From Nautilus pompilius (taxonomy: Eukaryota; Mollusca; Cephalopoda; Nautilida; Nautilidae): a DNA stretch of 64,000 nt. Below, in pieces: positions 51,081 through 64,000 of the stretch; within the stretch, counting starts at the first letter, position 1, and every line of letters starts with the position of its first letter. The position numbers and the translations under genes are program-made. The stretch covers positions 1,054,001 to 1,118,000 of the forward strand of contig JACATO010000624.1 of assembly GCA_018389105.1 (NCBI GenBank). The letters run 5' to 3'. The notes under the pieces were generated by a model. That model saw only the letters and a program-made list of their open reading frames with translations. It was not told the DNA's origin and did not search any database.

Positions 51081-52200
51081 ATGGTTCCAAATCTAAATGC
51101 AAACTCTCTTGTAGACTCATTTTGTTATGTTTGTGGATTATATATTGTCCCAAAGCAAGTAAGGGATGATTACACCGAACAATAATATTTCACTGGCCTA
51201 TGAATCATATTTTGGAATGAAGATTGGTGATCAAGATAAAGCATGGACACATCATCTGGTTTGTGAAACATGTAGATCAGCACTAGAAGCATGGCTAAGA
51301 GGAGATAGTAAAGCAATGTCCTTTGCAATCCCTCGTAATATTCCAGCATCCATTGCATCAGTTCCAACAGTGATGACCTTCCAGTGCCACAGCCACAATC
51401 CAAATCCACAGAAACAGATTCATCATCAGAAAGTGAAAATTAACCTGTACATGAAAACTATGATTCTGACATAAATTCAAAGAATCTTCATTTTCCAAAT
51501 CAGCAAGAACTGAATTACTTAGTTGGAGATTTAGGTTTAAAAAAATCTAATGCTGAACTTCTTATATCAAGACTGAAAGAATGGAATCTCTTGAATAGCA
51601 GTTGTAAATTTGCATCTTCCAGAAAGAGGGATGAAAAATTCTCAAGATACTTCTCAGTGAATGGCAAATTGTACTTTTGTAGTGACATTAATAGCTTGTT
51701 TTACGAGATGGATATAGTGCACAATCCTACTGAATAGTGTCTTTTCATTGACAGTTCGGCAAGAAGTCTCAAAGCAGTCCTTCTTTACAATGGAAACAAA
51801 TATCCATCGATATCCATTGACCATTCTGTACATATGAAGGAGAATTATGGAAATATTGAGTTTCTGCTGGAGACAATTGAATACAAAAAATATAACTGCG
51901 ATGTTTGTGGAGATTTTAAGATGATCGGTGTTTCGAAAGGACTGCAAGAAGGACCACAAAACGCTTGAATGCAGAATGTCTTTCAAGTTTCACGTCCTTC
52001 ATTCTCATGTAGATTTCTTCAAAGATAACATGAGAGATTTCATTGAAGAGCATGGTGAGAGATTTCACCAAGATATCCTAACAATGGAAAGAGATATTAG
52101 GGAAGATTGGATGTCAGAATGACGGGTGGCTATATTTAGGGTCTAATGATGCTTCAATGCACAGAAGGAAAGCCCGAAAAGTTGTGCATTTTTTATTTCT
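51081..52200 (+). pseudogene. Broken copy 2 of the unnamed repetitive protein family
   Basis: Same family and orientation as the copy at 30528, but clearly diverged from it. The start MVPNLNANSLVDS at 51081 leads into FCYVCGLYIVPKQ. Then come YESYFGMKIGDQDKAWTHH, the second Cys pair CETCRSAL (near 51262), an acidic linker, LNYLVGDLGLKKSNAELL (near 51510), CLFIDSSARSLKAVLLYNGN (near 51740), and FHQDILTMERD (near 52060). The two Cys pairs (CxxC ... CxxC followed by a hydrophobic helix) recall zinc-binding treble-clef domains such as the ZAD; that comparison is inference. Against copy 1, the block between about 51930 and the LHSHVDFF region is missing (the PCFLC and IKLGLMKQ segments). Several breaks make it a pseudogene. 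Because its TATA box and regulatory array are present, it is not a processed retrocopy. Confidence 0.72.
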
Positions 52201-52238
52201 GCAACCGTAATATAGATTTTTAATGTAGTTAAGGATTA

Positions 52239-52244
52239 AATAAA
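52239..52244 (+). terminator. Polyadenylation signal after copy 2
   Basis: AATAAA just after the coding remnant, in a context similar to that after copy 1. No poly-A tract follows it. Confidence 0.45.
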
Positions 52245-55200
52245 TGTAATGAATGAACTTTTTCCCTGAATTAAAATGATTGTTTCTTTTTGGTTTGGGA
52301 AAAGTTAGTTAGTAGTACCCATCTTATCAGTAATGATGTGCTAAAGTTTTTAAAGTAACATTCTGAGTGAAAAACTGACACTTAGAAAAACCAGTGCTAT
52401 GTTAGTAATCAGCTCAACAAAACCGACCATAACCAATTGAAAAATCAGGATAACTGAAGTTTTTTTGAAAATTACACTGTGTATTTATTACCTTCATCCA
52501 GCGTCATTTGTTTTTTTTTTTAATCTTAACCTCAGTAAATTAAAAGCATTTTTGAAAAGTTATTCTGTGGCATTAAGAGCAGCGAAATTACGCCATCATA
52601 CGGATGTTTATTAAACTTGCTACAGGATCTTAATAGCAAAGATCGTTTCTTCTCGTGCTCGCCTATGGTGGTGTTTTTTTCTAAAAGATCTCCAAAAGGT
52701 AGATGCAACCATCACTCAATGACAACCGGCGATACAGAGAAATAACCAACAACAGAACCGGTTCTTCGCCGATGTTGTTCAGACCGCAGCGTCGTGATTG
52801 TTTTCAGTTGAAAAGTCTTCAACAGCCTCGCTTTCCGAACGTGCTGAAGCTTTCCAAAAGAGAATATACACAGCGAGCACACTCCTGTCGACAGGTGGTT
52901 GGGGTTTGACGCCTCGTGCTTACGTTCCTCTTAAAAACATGCTTTTATAAACTGTTGTTATGATCGTAACTGCTGTTTAATTGCTCATTTTGTCGATTTT
53001 CCACCGACGTTCAGACTTTATTGGCTTCGAATATTGCAACCTTTTCTTGCCTCGTTCTTTCTGTCAACGAATCAGAAAATTTTCACGCTGGCGGAAGTGT
53101 CTTATATATTAATGGTTTCACTAAGGAGAAAAAATTTTATTCCACCAAAACCGAAAAAACAAAACGCATCAGAGTAAACAGTGAATAAGTCTGCAGTACA
53201 TGCAGAATTTTAAAATCCACCCTTCAGTCTTTTATAAATGTTTATTTTCTGATCGCTACAAGGAAAAAATAGATGTCTAAAAGATTCTAATACGAAACTT
53301 ATATCGATGCCATAAACAGATGGTTGTCGATTTTAGCGTAATTCTGAACAACATGTTCACCAGACAAAATACTTCCTCAACATATCCAAAATATCTTCTA
53401 TAGACTTTCTTTGATGGAAAATGCCAGTAATTTAACTTAGCGTTGTGTTACAGTATCGACAGATGCGTGTATAAACCATTCATTTGGGAAGTGAAATGGA
53501 TAACTTACTATGAGTAATCAGTGGAAATTAAACCCACTATGCTAAAATTAAAAGTAAAAATTGAGTAACTGTTTAAACAGAAGACGTGTTGCATCGTAAC
53601 CACGGCAGTTTTCTAAAAAGGAAGATATTATCATCCGAGCCTTTTGTACACAATTTACCGATTTAAAAATAACCATTACTTTCATTATACTTATATGATA
53701 TGCAATGCTAATTTGCATTAGCTGGCCGACTTTTTTTTTCTTTCTGTATTTGCGTATGTTTTGTCTGCATCCAGTTATTTTCATGATACGGTGTAGTCAG
53801 CAAATTACCATTAATCACTTCTACAGCGAGCCGAAGGGCAATCGTTACGTGACGTTCACCGTTTACGTGACACTAACTATGGAAGGGAATAAATGTCATG
53901 TGAATAGGGTGTAGCCATTTCACGCCCTGAACGTTTGGCTTGATGCAGTCAAAGAAGCACACTTTAACGACCTCTTGCTCCCATACATACATATATATTG
54001 TAAAGATTAGACAGCAATGTCGTGTTTTCTGTTAGTAATTATTATGAAAAATGAAACCAAATCATGATTGCCAAAGTGAAACTTAAAAAGATAAATAAAC
54101 GAAATTGAAGAGAGTAGATCCAAAGCCGTTCAGTGGTCATTAGCGTGCAGAGATCAATATCGTAAATTCTCCAGGCTTGGATAAGATGCTTTAATATCTT
54201 AGTTTCATTAAGGACAAAAATGGAGGGAGTGCCTACTGAGTATACAGCCTGACTTACGATTTCTTACTGACATCTTTTAACAATTAATACACGATCCCGC
54301 GGAAAGTCTTTTATTTGGCCTCATCGCTAATACCTTCGTCCGACAGACAGGCATCCCGCCGTGTAGAAAAAGATATTGCCGCAAATCAATTAAAAAGGTG
54401 TAAGAGATCAATGCAGTGAAATTCTTGGCTCAAATCCTTCCGGTTTAACATAGAATTTTGTCTTGAATGTGATAATCTGGCAGTGGTTTGTTTTCGCTTG
54501 GAATTTGATACTGCTAAACCAGCTGCGGAATGGAGAGATAATAAAAAAAACAGATTCGTCCGACTGCTAAAGGTCCGTTAATTCCATTTACGCTCCCTTA
54601 TCGATACCCGCCGAGTAAGTACGACAGATGAAGTTGCACCGATGATTGCTCAGAAAACTGATTCTGAAACTAATGGTTAAATATTGAAAAAGTGTCACTT
54701 ATGGAAACTTCGGTTATAATATAGTTCAGATTCTTTTTCTTTTAATAAATAGGGTATATTTCTTTACATTGCTCAAGATTATAATATTTATTTGCAATTC
54801 GATAAAAAAGTAGATTCTTTAAAAAAATATATTTAAAGATATATATATATATTTTTTTTTTTAAAACATATTAACAAATTTGAAAGCTAGTAATATAAGA
54901 GATATTCAAAAAAAATTTCAACACCACAAATTCTATAGAACTAAATTTTATCGAGTTTACAGCGTCACAGATATAAAAGAAGATAATGCAACAATAAGAA
55001 AGTACAATATCTGTAATTGTTAAAAAATATGAATGATTAATTTTAACTAGCAGATGTTCTGTTCAGGAGATTGCTGCACCTTTATCGGAAACTTTGGGCA
55101 CAAACCAGTTTTCCGTTTTGTAGATTCCTTCTTAACGTCATCAGCTTTGGCAGCAGGAACCATCATAATTCTCCGCATCCGAAAAGCAACCAATACAATC

Positions 55201-56619
55201 ACTGAATCTTCGCTCGAAGGATCAGATAATTCAACGATCATTGAATTACCGTTCACTGTTTACCTTGTTTGATTTTTATACAAATAACAATGAACTATTC
55301 CAGCAAATATGTGGTGGGTAAGAAATCACGTTCCGAAGCCTGTTTCTTAAGAAAATGTGAAAAGTCTGACGTAGTCTGAAGGAAGTAAACAGGACAGATG
55401 AACATTCGACGTATTGTGAACAGCATGAGGAAAATATCAGGTAATCGCTGAATATTCACATTAAACATCATGACTAAGCCTCCATAACATTAAGAAAAAT
55501 TTTAATTTTAAGAGGCTGATGATGCATCTACCACCACTTGAATTTTAAAGAATAGTTTATAAAAAGCTGGTTTATATTTTTCACATGACATTTAGAAGGT
55601 CATTGTTTTAGTCAGAAATGCATTTGCATCTGCGAACAACAAATAATGACGTTTCAGAACAATATGAACTCATAGATAAACTTTCTCTTTAAAACCTTCG
55701 TATATCAAAAATGAGCGAAACCACTATATATGAAAGTGTTCTACTTATAAACATCCAGACGGATTAATAAGCATTAACAGAAACCTTTCGTACGTGCCAT
55801 ACATCATAAGAAAGTAAATGTTGACTTTACAAGAAGAAAGAAGGAATGACTCTAGAGGATTTTTTGCCCTCAAAGCCCTAACTGACAACAGGGATTTTCT
55901 CATTCCTTTGTCAAACAACGATATAATGCCGGTTTATAAATATGGACTCTGACAGCCTTTTAACAGTTGCTGACATTGACATCCTATTTCGCTTTCTCTT
56001 CATCAGTTTTTGTTGCTGCGCTATCCTTCAGAAGTTTACAAACCGAAGACGGGAGCTTTCCTTGTTTTATGGGAGTGTGAATTTCTGACAGCAGATTTTT
56101 GTCCATCCACGAAATTGTGCTTCATCATTGTGTCTTTATCGAATAGAATTAACGAATGGGATGAAATGTAGCAGAAAGTCAATCGGAGGCAACTGTTTTT
56201 GGTTAACGAGGCTTCAAGTGATCTAAATATAAAGTAAATATCTCTCCAACGCAGAGCTTAACAAACACACAAAATTGTTCATAAATGTAGATCACGAAGA
56301 ATAAAATAATAAAGTATCAAGGATATAATCAAGAAAAAATATTGTGAGACAAAATTTCAATATCTATCCTTTTTAATGGTCAAATAATTATAAGTGTATG
56401 CACTAAATGATTTATATATGAACTATGGGGTATTTCATTGGTGAACAACATTATGGTTGCCACTGTTTATATATCATTAAAATGCTAAAATAATTCTTTA
56501 AGGATTATAGAAACTGAACTATATATCAAATAATAGACAAGGAGAAGTAGTTAAAAACCGATGGAAGGTACTGATTCGTCTATAATAGCATCCAAACTTT
56601 TACTACCAAAAATGAGTGG

Positions 56620-56670
56620 CCGGTGGTTCAGTGGTAAACTAATGCACTACCATGGTTCGAGTCAGTTTTG
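56620..56670 (+). mobile_element. tRNA-like SINE head
   Basis: GGCCGGTGGTTCAGTGGTAA (A box, 56618-56637) and GGTTCGAGTCA (B box, 56654-56664) are close together, as in a shortened tRNA. The head is related in wording to the one at 49015 (both contain CCGGTGGTT). The body after about 56670 has no clear end. Confidence 0.45.
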
Positions 56671-57354
56671 ACTGGTTTGGTTTGATGTACTTCGCTGGTA
56701 TAGTTTTTTTTCACTCTCCAATAAATAGGTAAAGTGAAGAGCCTGAAAGATAAAACACTCTGATTCATGGCTGAAAAAATTTTCCTCCCAGAGTGCGCTT
56801 TTAAAAAAAGAAAAAAACTGAGTTACTGAGCGAATTGATTTCGTACCAACAATCTGAGCGCCGAACATTAGTGTAGACGGGGTAACTTTCGCTGTAACAG
56901 CACTTACTTTACTTCCCAGTTGGAGACGTAATATATCGTCATGCTATCTCAAAGGTGAAACGTTGATTAAAATCTCGCTACGAAAAAATCAGGTTCGAAG
57001 AAAGACGTAATGTCTCGTATTTCGGTGAAAAGAAAGAGAACAGGAAAATGCAGCATCCAAGAAGTAATTCGCGTTAAAGGGAAAAAATAATTAAAAAATC
57101 GTTATATTCTAGATGCTTCTGCGTATAAGTCCAATAAGAACGTCTGGGTGGAGGGCTTGTTTATTAACTATCATATAGGCCGCTTTTTGTCTGGACAGTC
57201 ACTGAAGGAAATTGAGTGATTACAGTTCGGTAAAGTTTATCATGAAGTCATGGAGGTTTGTGCGCACGTGGGACTCTGTATATGCGTTTGAGTGTCTCTA
57301 TCTGTGTGTAGGTGTGTATGAAAGTGGATGTGGGGTAGGGAATGTGCGTTGGTT

Positions 57355-57392
57355 TGGTGTGGTGTGTGTGTGTTTGTGTGTGTGTGTGTGTT
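57355..57392. repeat. (TG)n microsatellite in a GT-rich tract
   Basis: TG units broken by TTTG, within a wider GT-biased tract (about 57290-57420). Confidence 0.9.
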
Positions 57393-59511
57393 TGAGGGGA
57401 TGAGAAAGTACGGGTGTGTGCACAGATTACGAGACTTTTAAAAAAGTTACTCAACATTTTAATGATGATTTTCCTTCAAAGTGATAACGTCGGTCAAGAA
57501 GGTTCTTTGCCCTTTAATGACGTTACGTCTTTTTCTGCCAAGCGCGTGCGCAAAGTGGGAAAAACAAAAATTTGTCCTTCGTTCTCTTCTCTTTTCAGAT
57601 CCAATTAAAATGTTTCAGGTGAAGACCATTCGAATCGTCGTTTTGAGCTCGGCTGTATTAGAAAGTCTATAAAACCGGCAACGCATCCTGTAAGCCGCGA
57701 GCTGGAATAGCCCCAGTTTATTACACCGAATGTCGTCTGCGGGTCTTTAAGCTGACTCATGGATCGATTTTCAACAGACCGGAAGCTCCTCTGCTGGACC
57801 TAGCTCAGATAGACTGCGCGTGATGTCAAAGATATGTGTAGCAACCGCAGGACAAGTTCCAACAGCACATTGGTTCCTCTAGATTTGTTTCCAGTTATTG
57901 AATCAAACAAGAGATGAAACAGATTCCCAACAATGAAACATGAAGCGAACAGTGCTGCTTACATAACCATTTTACACAAAATCCACATGGTTTGAGCAGA
58001 TTTACCAATGGCTTTGTTTACAGCCCCATCAACATAACATTTTCGCCCGCTGTTTCGTAAAAACTGAACGAAAGTCCGTTTTACCTCTAAAAAATCAGCG
58101 ATATATTTCATTTTTTCCTGTGTACTCTTTCGGTGGCTTGATTTGATGACAGAAGGGGGAAACAAAGCGGATGCGATAACGCATTAATTCAACAGTACTT
58201 CAAGTATCCTGCTACACGGTCGCACATGAAGCGATTAACTGGTCGTTTGTTCTGATTGGATGATGCCCCTAACAATGGCGGAGTATGAGACGACTCTTTT
58301 TGAACAATGACTGCCAGAATGACCCTCTTGTCGTAAAACACCACGCTCCAACTTTACTAAGCACTAGCTGAACTATATATATATATATATTTTTTAGAAT
58401 TTGGCAGCCGATTTTCCACTGATTACTTACTTAGAATCGGGTGTAATAGGCTAGGTTTGGGTCTCAGTACCTTGGAATACACAGTAAACAGTACTCTATT
58501 CGAAGGCTGAGATGGTTTTGCTTTTGGTCAATGTTACGTTGTCTGCGAATTCATCCTGTAGTTCCCTAACTAAATTTTAAAAGGTTAAATGTATTATTCC
58601 GATCGTGTAAGCGATTTCCGCTTTACTGGAGATGTTCAAATGAAAATCTGCTGAAATAGTGTCGTCGAAATGGTATTCAAGATTCATTTCAATGTCTGTT
58701 CTTCAGATATAAATGTTTCCGTCAGTGAAAACAGTCGGGCTTAGTCTTCGGTGTTTATCATCCGGTACACGTTATTATTCTCGAATGCGCATACATTATG
58801 TAAACACGTTTGACAGAGTTTCTTCTTCAGATTATTCATTAAGTCCCAAATAAGTCCGGAGGTTTTATGATTCTCTGTTCCAAAAAAACAATTTACATCG
58901 CTCTCTGCCATTTTAAATCACTAATGACGCAGTGCATTATGGGAATTACGATAACACTTCCTTTGGTCAACACGCCCAATTTTCATGATACAAATGGCCT
59001 ACGAAGAAAAATAAATAATACAATCGTCTCCTTTCCACTCTCACGTTTCTAGTATACCTATGCGTCTAAACTGAACTGATAAAAATAGTGAATGACTGAA
59101 ATAACTTTGTGTTTACCATTAATTATTCATTTTAAAAAAACAATATTTTTGAAAATTCCCGGTGAATGGAAAATAAGAAACAAATTCAAAGTACCTATTG
59201 CAAGACATTTTGGAAAGTAAATGGTCATGTTATAGCGGTAGCATATGATTGTCCTGATTTGAATCAATACTTTGAGTAAATATAGTGATTGTAATATAAG
59301 ATTTATATACATATTAATAAAACAATACAGATTTCAGGAGGGTACATAATAAAGTCGTAATGCTTCTCAAATCTGCAGCATTTGAACTTTCAAGTGTCAA
59401 TAACCGAAAATGTCTAGTTAGCTGTGTTGATGATGTAGCTCTTGAATGTGTCTTCTCTTATTCTAGAAATTGTCCGAAACACCTACGTTTCGTCTAATTC
59501 TCATAATATAA

Positions 59512-59513
<2 letters not shown>

Positions 59514-59549
<36 letters not shown>
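59514..59549. repeat. (TG)n microsatellite
   Basis: About 18 perfect TG units. Confidence 0.95.
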
Positions 59550-59550
<1 letters not shown>

Positions 59551-62500
59551 AAATCGAGTTACTTTTTAATTGCAATCTTCAAGGTCTTTGTGTTGCTTAT
59601 TTTCAAACTAATATTAATAAAATTAATTTTTAAATAAGATTTACGAAATATTTCCACAACCAAATGAACACATGCCAGTAGTTTTAAAGTTAATGTAGTG
59701 ATATTCACATAACTAGTTCGTAATATTTCATGTCCTTTTTATCTTTATTCACCTGTATTAAAGCTTAGACAGAACATGTTTGAGCATCCGCCATTATTTC
59801 GTTAAGAGTTTTATAATTTATTTCTTTATAGTTTGTTTGATTATTTGCCCGCAATTTTTTATTCTGAAAATAATTTACATTGTGAATGTCAACTTTTAGG
59901 GAAATGAATGACAACAGCATCATGCACCTGATGAATTACCATATATTAAGGCACAGTTGCTTATATTTTGTTTCAAGAATAACTAGCTCTTCCTTCATCC
60001 ACCTACGTTTGCTTTCTGGTTAATAAACGTCTGGCAGCTTATATTAATGGAGAATTGAATTCTCACTGGAATGGTGGTGGCACCACAGTCTTGCAGACGG
60101 AAACAGTTTTGCTATAAATATTCTTGCTGCTTCCCTCGTGCAATCCGACCAGCTGGTAGCGTGGGTGCCAGGACGAAACGGAAAGAGCCGCCTTTACGAA
60201 TATAATGCGTTCCTCGCCGATTGTTTTTCATGGATTTTGATTATGTAAAAGTAACAATGTATTTGCGTCACGTTGCAGTCCTGAAAGATGAATTATTTTT
60301 GATGAGAATTCAAAGTAATGTAATTGCTGGTTTTCTTGGTACCAAACGTGCGGACGACTCTTTCGATCAGTGACTGCGTGGGGTCGGAGGAACATTCGCA
60401 AACATTAATTATTCTCCGCTGGAGACTAGAAATAAATGAAGCAGTAAGTAAGCGCAGCATAAATCCTAAAAATGGTCAAAATGACTTCGTAAGATTTTCC
60501 TACAGCCTTGGAAAGTATTGCAAGGAAAAACTGAAATGATGTGGTGAAATCAGTGCCTTTGAAGATGATTATCAGAGACGTTTTTATGCAGTTTCAATTT
60601 TAAAAGTGAAAATAAGAATTAAGTAATATTATACTTAATTAAATATCTGTTACATACAGAGAAATAATGACCAAAGTTAATCATTTTTTTTATTTTTGGA
60701 GAAAAACATATATAACCAGAGCCAAATGATTTTTTTACATGAGTCTAAAAGGGGCAAGTAACTATTGTTCTGTTTTGGTAATTTTTTTCCAGATACTAAC
60801 ACTTGATATTAATCCCAGTACCTTAATCAATATTCGACAATCTAATTGGTCAATAAAAGTTAATGATTTAATATTGACATGCTATAGACTTATGACGTTT
60901 TCAGCTAATCGAAACTTAACAAAAGCTCATGTCTCATCCATCTTTCAAGTCTAACATAAAAATTAAAGACACCATCATTCGTTTTCACCGATCTGTGCCG
61001 ATGGCATATAAACCATCCACCAGAAGATGCCAGTTTCCTGAATCAAGCGAAGAGTGGGGCACCTAAAGACCATCTTTAGTCGGAATTTATTTTAAATGTG
61101 CTGCTTTTATATTGATTGCCATGCAAGGATCCCTTGAGGATTTGTCGGTTGTTTCCCTTAGCAATTACAGAAGACGTTTTTTATCAATGCCAGCAAATGC
61201 GCAGAAAAATTAAAACAAGAAGACGAGAGTAATCGGCCTGTCTCGGTGACAAGACATCAACTGTCTGCGGGCTGTCGATTTTCGGACTACTTTTGCCTGT
61301 CTCCATTTTATCGCAGTTTTATACATTTAAAATTAAATTTTAAAAGCTTGCTCATTAAATCCGTTTTTAATTCGTTTTATCAAATTCACTAAAGCTTGTT
61401 TTCCATAAAGCGTTTTGACACTTTGACCAAAACAGATGACAGCTGCATTAAATTGGAATTTAAAAACAAATAGACTTTTTAGTTGGATAAAACAGGGGTT
61501 TTAAATTTCTATCAAAATAATTCTATTAACCTTTTACAGCTCTAAACTTATCAGCTTTTAGAAAAGATGACGGTTAATTAATCAAAGAAAAGCCACTAAT
61601 AGAAAAACTTTTAAATTTATTAGTTGAAAATATATCTTATGGAAATGCCGGAATAAAATCAAAAGCGAATAGCGTTCTAATAGTTCGCCCATACGTAATC
61701 TTAGGCCTTCCCTAATATGGTCCGCAATGTCACTTTTTCTACTATAAAGTCTTAAAGACCATAGATTAACTCTCACATAACTAATGCTAGACTTTCCAAA
61801 AATTCTTCAGTCACATATGAACGTTTTCAGACTTACAATCTCTTTGGTGAGGATCTATATCACACAACATTTTTCTTCTGACGTTAATGTGCTGCCATCT
61901 GTAGAGTAATAACGAAACTGTAAATATCGATGTGTACTATCAAAATTACATTTTGTGTGAATGGAATCACAAAATGGTTTTTATTTAGTTAATTAGCTAT
62001 CCTTACCTTCATCGAGCTGTTTGTCAATAGACTTGTCTGTTTTATGTTTAAAGAGAGAATAATTCCGTATACTTCTGGCTGATATCATGTATCTCAATCC
62101 CAAACAAAAAGCTGGCAAGATTGTAGTTCTAAAATCTGTTTATTACGCGTACTGGATATAAATTAATTTACAAAAACTGTTGCGAAAAGCGAAAAAGTCT
62201 TTCATGCACAAGGCATTAAATACAACAAAGAGAAAATCTTATTATGTATATATCACCCAAAGACGCTTTTTAGTACATTAAGGATTAAATAAAGAGAAAT
62301 TCTTCGTCCGCTGTCATCTTTGAGCAACGAGGTTTCTGAAATCAGCATTACTGTTACCAATATGATGTCATGAGGAACCTGAATCTGCTTTTATTATTAT
62401 AAAGCTATGTGACACAGACTACGTGCTTTTGTCTTACGTAATTTGTTTTGAAGTCAAACAATGAAATTTCAAATTTTTGGATGCGATTTATTTATTTTTA

Positions 62501-64000
62501 TTTTACAGCTGCATTTATAACTCTGTGGTGGATCGGGAGGTGAGCGCAAGGTGGGATATTCGGTAATCAAAGAACATTCTGCGTCATCCATCTACTTAAT
62601 AAAATAAAAGCTGAAGCATTAAAAGTACTCGGTAAGATAGAAAATCGTTTGAAAATAGGGAACAGATAAAATTATAACTTTAAAAATCCCATTATATCGC
62701 GCAAGCAAAACTTTCCTGAAAATGTTACACTTGCGCACATAAAGTCTAGATTTCAATAAAACTTGAAACGTTGTTTACCTTCTCGTTTGTATATCGTTCA
62801 GTAAATAAAAAAGAGGTTTAAAAAAATATGACTCTTCACTTTAAAAAGAACTGTGTCAACTGTAAACGTGTTCTAAGTAGGCTTGAGCCCACCTGTTGAT
62901 TTCCACCGCGTTAGTGCTTTTTCTAGTAACTTCTGCGTTAGGTGTACGTAATATATATATATATCCGCTCAGTCAGTAACGAAGTATTCTGTCCAGCTGG
63001 CACCTGACCATGATTATCCGCTAATGCTGACTTTTCTAGCTCACCAAGATTAGTCGATCTTCTGTATTATTCCAGTCCGGGTTTTAGTAGGCTTTTGTTT
63101 CACTAATAAACTTCTCACTATAGCCGTAAGTGTAACTACATATAGGGTTTTGCTTTTGGGTGCGATGTGTCAGCTAATTTTTAAAATTGTACACATGTGG
63201 AGGACCTTAGTTTTGACGTTTCTGTTGTTCATAATTTAATGTAATGTATGGAATTACAATTTTTAAAATCTTTTTCGTATTAGCTTCATTTGTTTGATTC
63301 TGTTTCCTTTCTGACTAGGCAGAATATCCATTCCTCACAAAACTGAATATCTGATGATTTTCCAGTTCAGTTTAGGCCAGGAAATGTTATATCTACTTTT
63401 TGTTCAATGGCATTTAACTCTCTTTTTGGGCCTCTCTGACGATGACTAGGTTCAGAGAGTCAGTAGTATCCAATGTTTTCTCTCCCTGTATATACTTCAC
63501 CGGTAATCATTGCCTTCTTTACTGGAAACCAAAATATTTAGGGCAGAAAGTTGGTTAGAGGTTTGCATCTCTACAATAAATTCGACAGATTGGTAATTTT
63601 TTAAAATGAACAGCTTTGCATTAAAATCAGGGTCGTGAGACATTCATTAAGTAAGGAAATTTCCCACCTTACCTTATACTTTCTCTAAAGAAAAGAACAC
63701 TGTTAACTTTCGATTCTTGTTTTAGATATTTCCATAATTGCTTTCAGTGCCACTACTCAGTCTTACTGACGTCACATTTTCTTTCCACCAGACACTTCGC
63801 CTTTACTAGTACAATCTCAGAAGTCAACATGCAAACAACAATGGAATGGCCGCTACATGAAAATCGAGACTATGGCGAAGCACGATATCATTCACCATAT
63901 CGTACGTTTAGTTTCTAGAAGATTACATCTGGATGTACCGACTGCAATATGACTGCAAACTGCAGTTTTAGCATGTAGTTGAATGTTGGTGATTCATCTT

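Larger units (their letters stand above)
52250..64000. other. AT-rich sequence with microsatellites, no gene seen
   Basis: No host gene supported to the window end. It contains GT-rich tracts, one tRNA-headed fragment (56620), short TA runs (54839-54851, 58374-58392, 62951-62964) and a palindromic TGACGTCA at 63767-63774. GC-richer patches at 57690-57860 and 58190-58340 carry no sustained frame. Confidence 0.5.

Noticed and set aside
55047-55256. Minus-strand open frame (69 codons) with a hydrophobic SVIVLVAF stretch and a Lys-rich end, in a slightly GC-richer patch
   Set aside because: No splice signals, no recognisable family and nothing adjoining it; the plus strand is also open there, so composition explains it.
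63767-63774. A third palindromic TGACGTCA
   Set aside because: At this base composition about one site per window is expected by chance, and no gene is nearby.
1-64000. CRISPR arrays, operons, rRNA genes or bacterial features
   Set aside because: None were seen; splice sites, uORFs, microsatellites and SINEs mark this as animal nuclear DNA.

Overview
The window looks like a gene-poor stretch of a large, AT-rich animal genome, most likely an arthropod and perhaps a chelicerate. The evidence is roughly one-third GC, long stretches without coding sequence, frequent microsatellites, Tc1/mariner, hAT and tRNA-derived SINE debris, a Polinton-type polymerase fossil, and two broken copies of a repetitive protein family that I associate with arthropod genomes. 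The taxon is an inference from these signs, not a proof.

Only one host gene can be supported. It lies on the minus strand and encodes an alpha-1-adrenergic-type GPCR. The exon at 25709..26672 carries the start codon and TM1-TM6. The exon at 1..520 carries TM7, helix 8 and most of a basic, Ser/Thr-rich C-tail, and is still open at the left edge of the window. They are joined across a 25.2-kb phase-1 intron, and the splice falls after the LPLG of TM6, where vertebrate alpha-1 receptors also have their intron. A strong splice acceptor at 26863 suggests that the 5' leader is itself spliced. That leader carries four upstream AUGs, two of which open a reading frame overlapping the receptor start.

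The intron (521..25708) is a repeat graveyard: several microsatellites, a 304-bp foldback hAT-type MITE with a perfect 8-bp target duplication (6109..6412), a broken Polinton/Maverick-type polymerase fossil (about 11130..12650), a tRNA-derived SINE on the minus strand (13471..13695), a full-length but dead Tc1 element (13940..15154), a truncated relative of it (20923..21300) and a second tRNA-headed repeat (25216..25300).

Upstream of the receptor (26864..64000) no other host gene could be supported. Two broken copies of one repetitive protein family lie in the same orientation, at 30528..32070 and 51081..52200. Immediately upstream of the second is a 73-bp array of alternating TTC/GAA units in strict 5-bp phase (a heat-shock-element array), then a TATA box at the expected spacing. 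This is the most notable signal in the window. The rest is AT-rich noncoding sequence with microsatellites, SINE-like fragments and a mariner-like relic.
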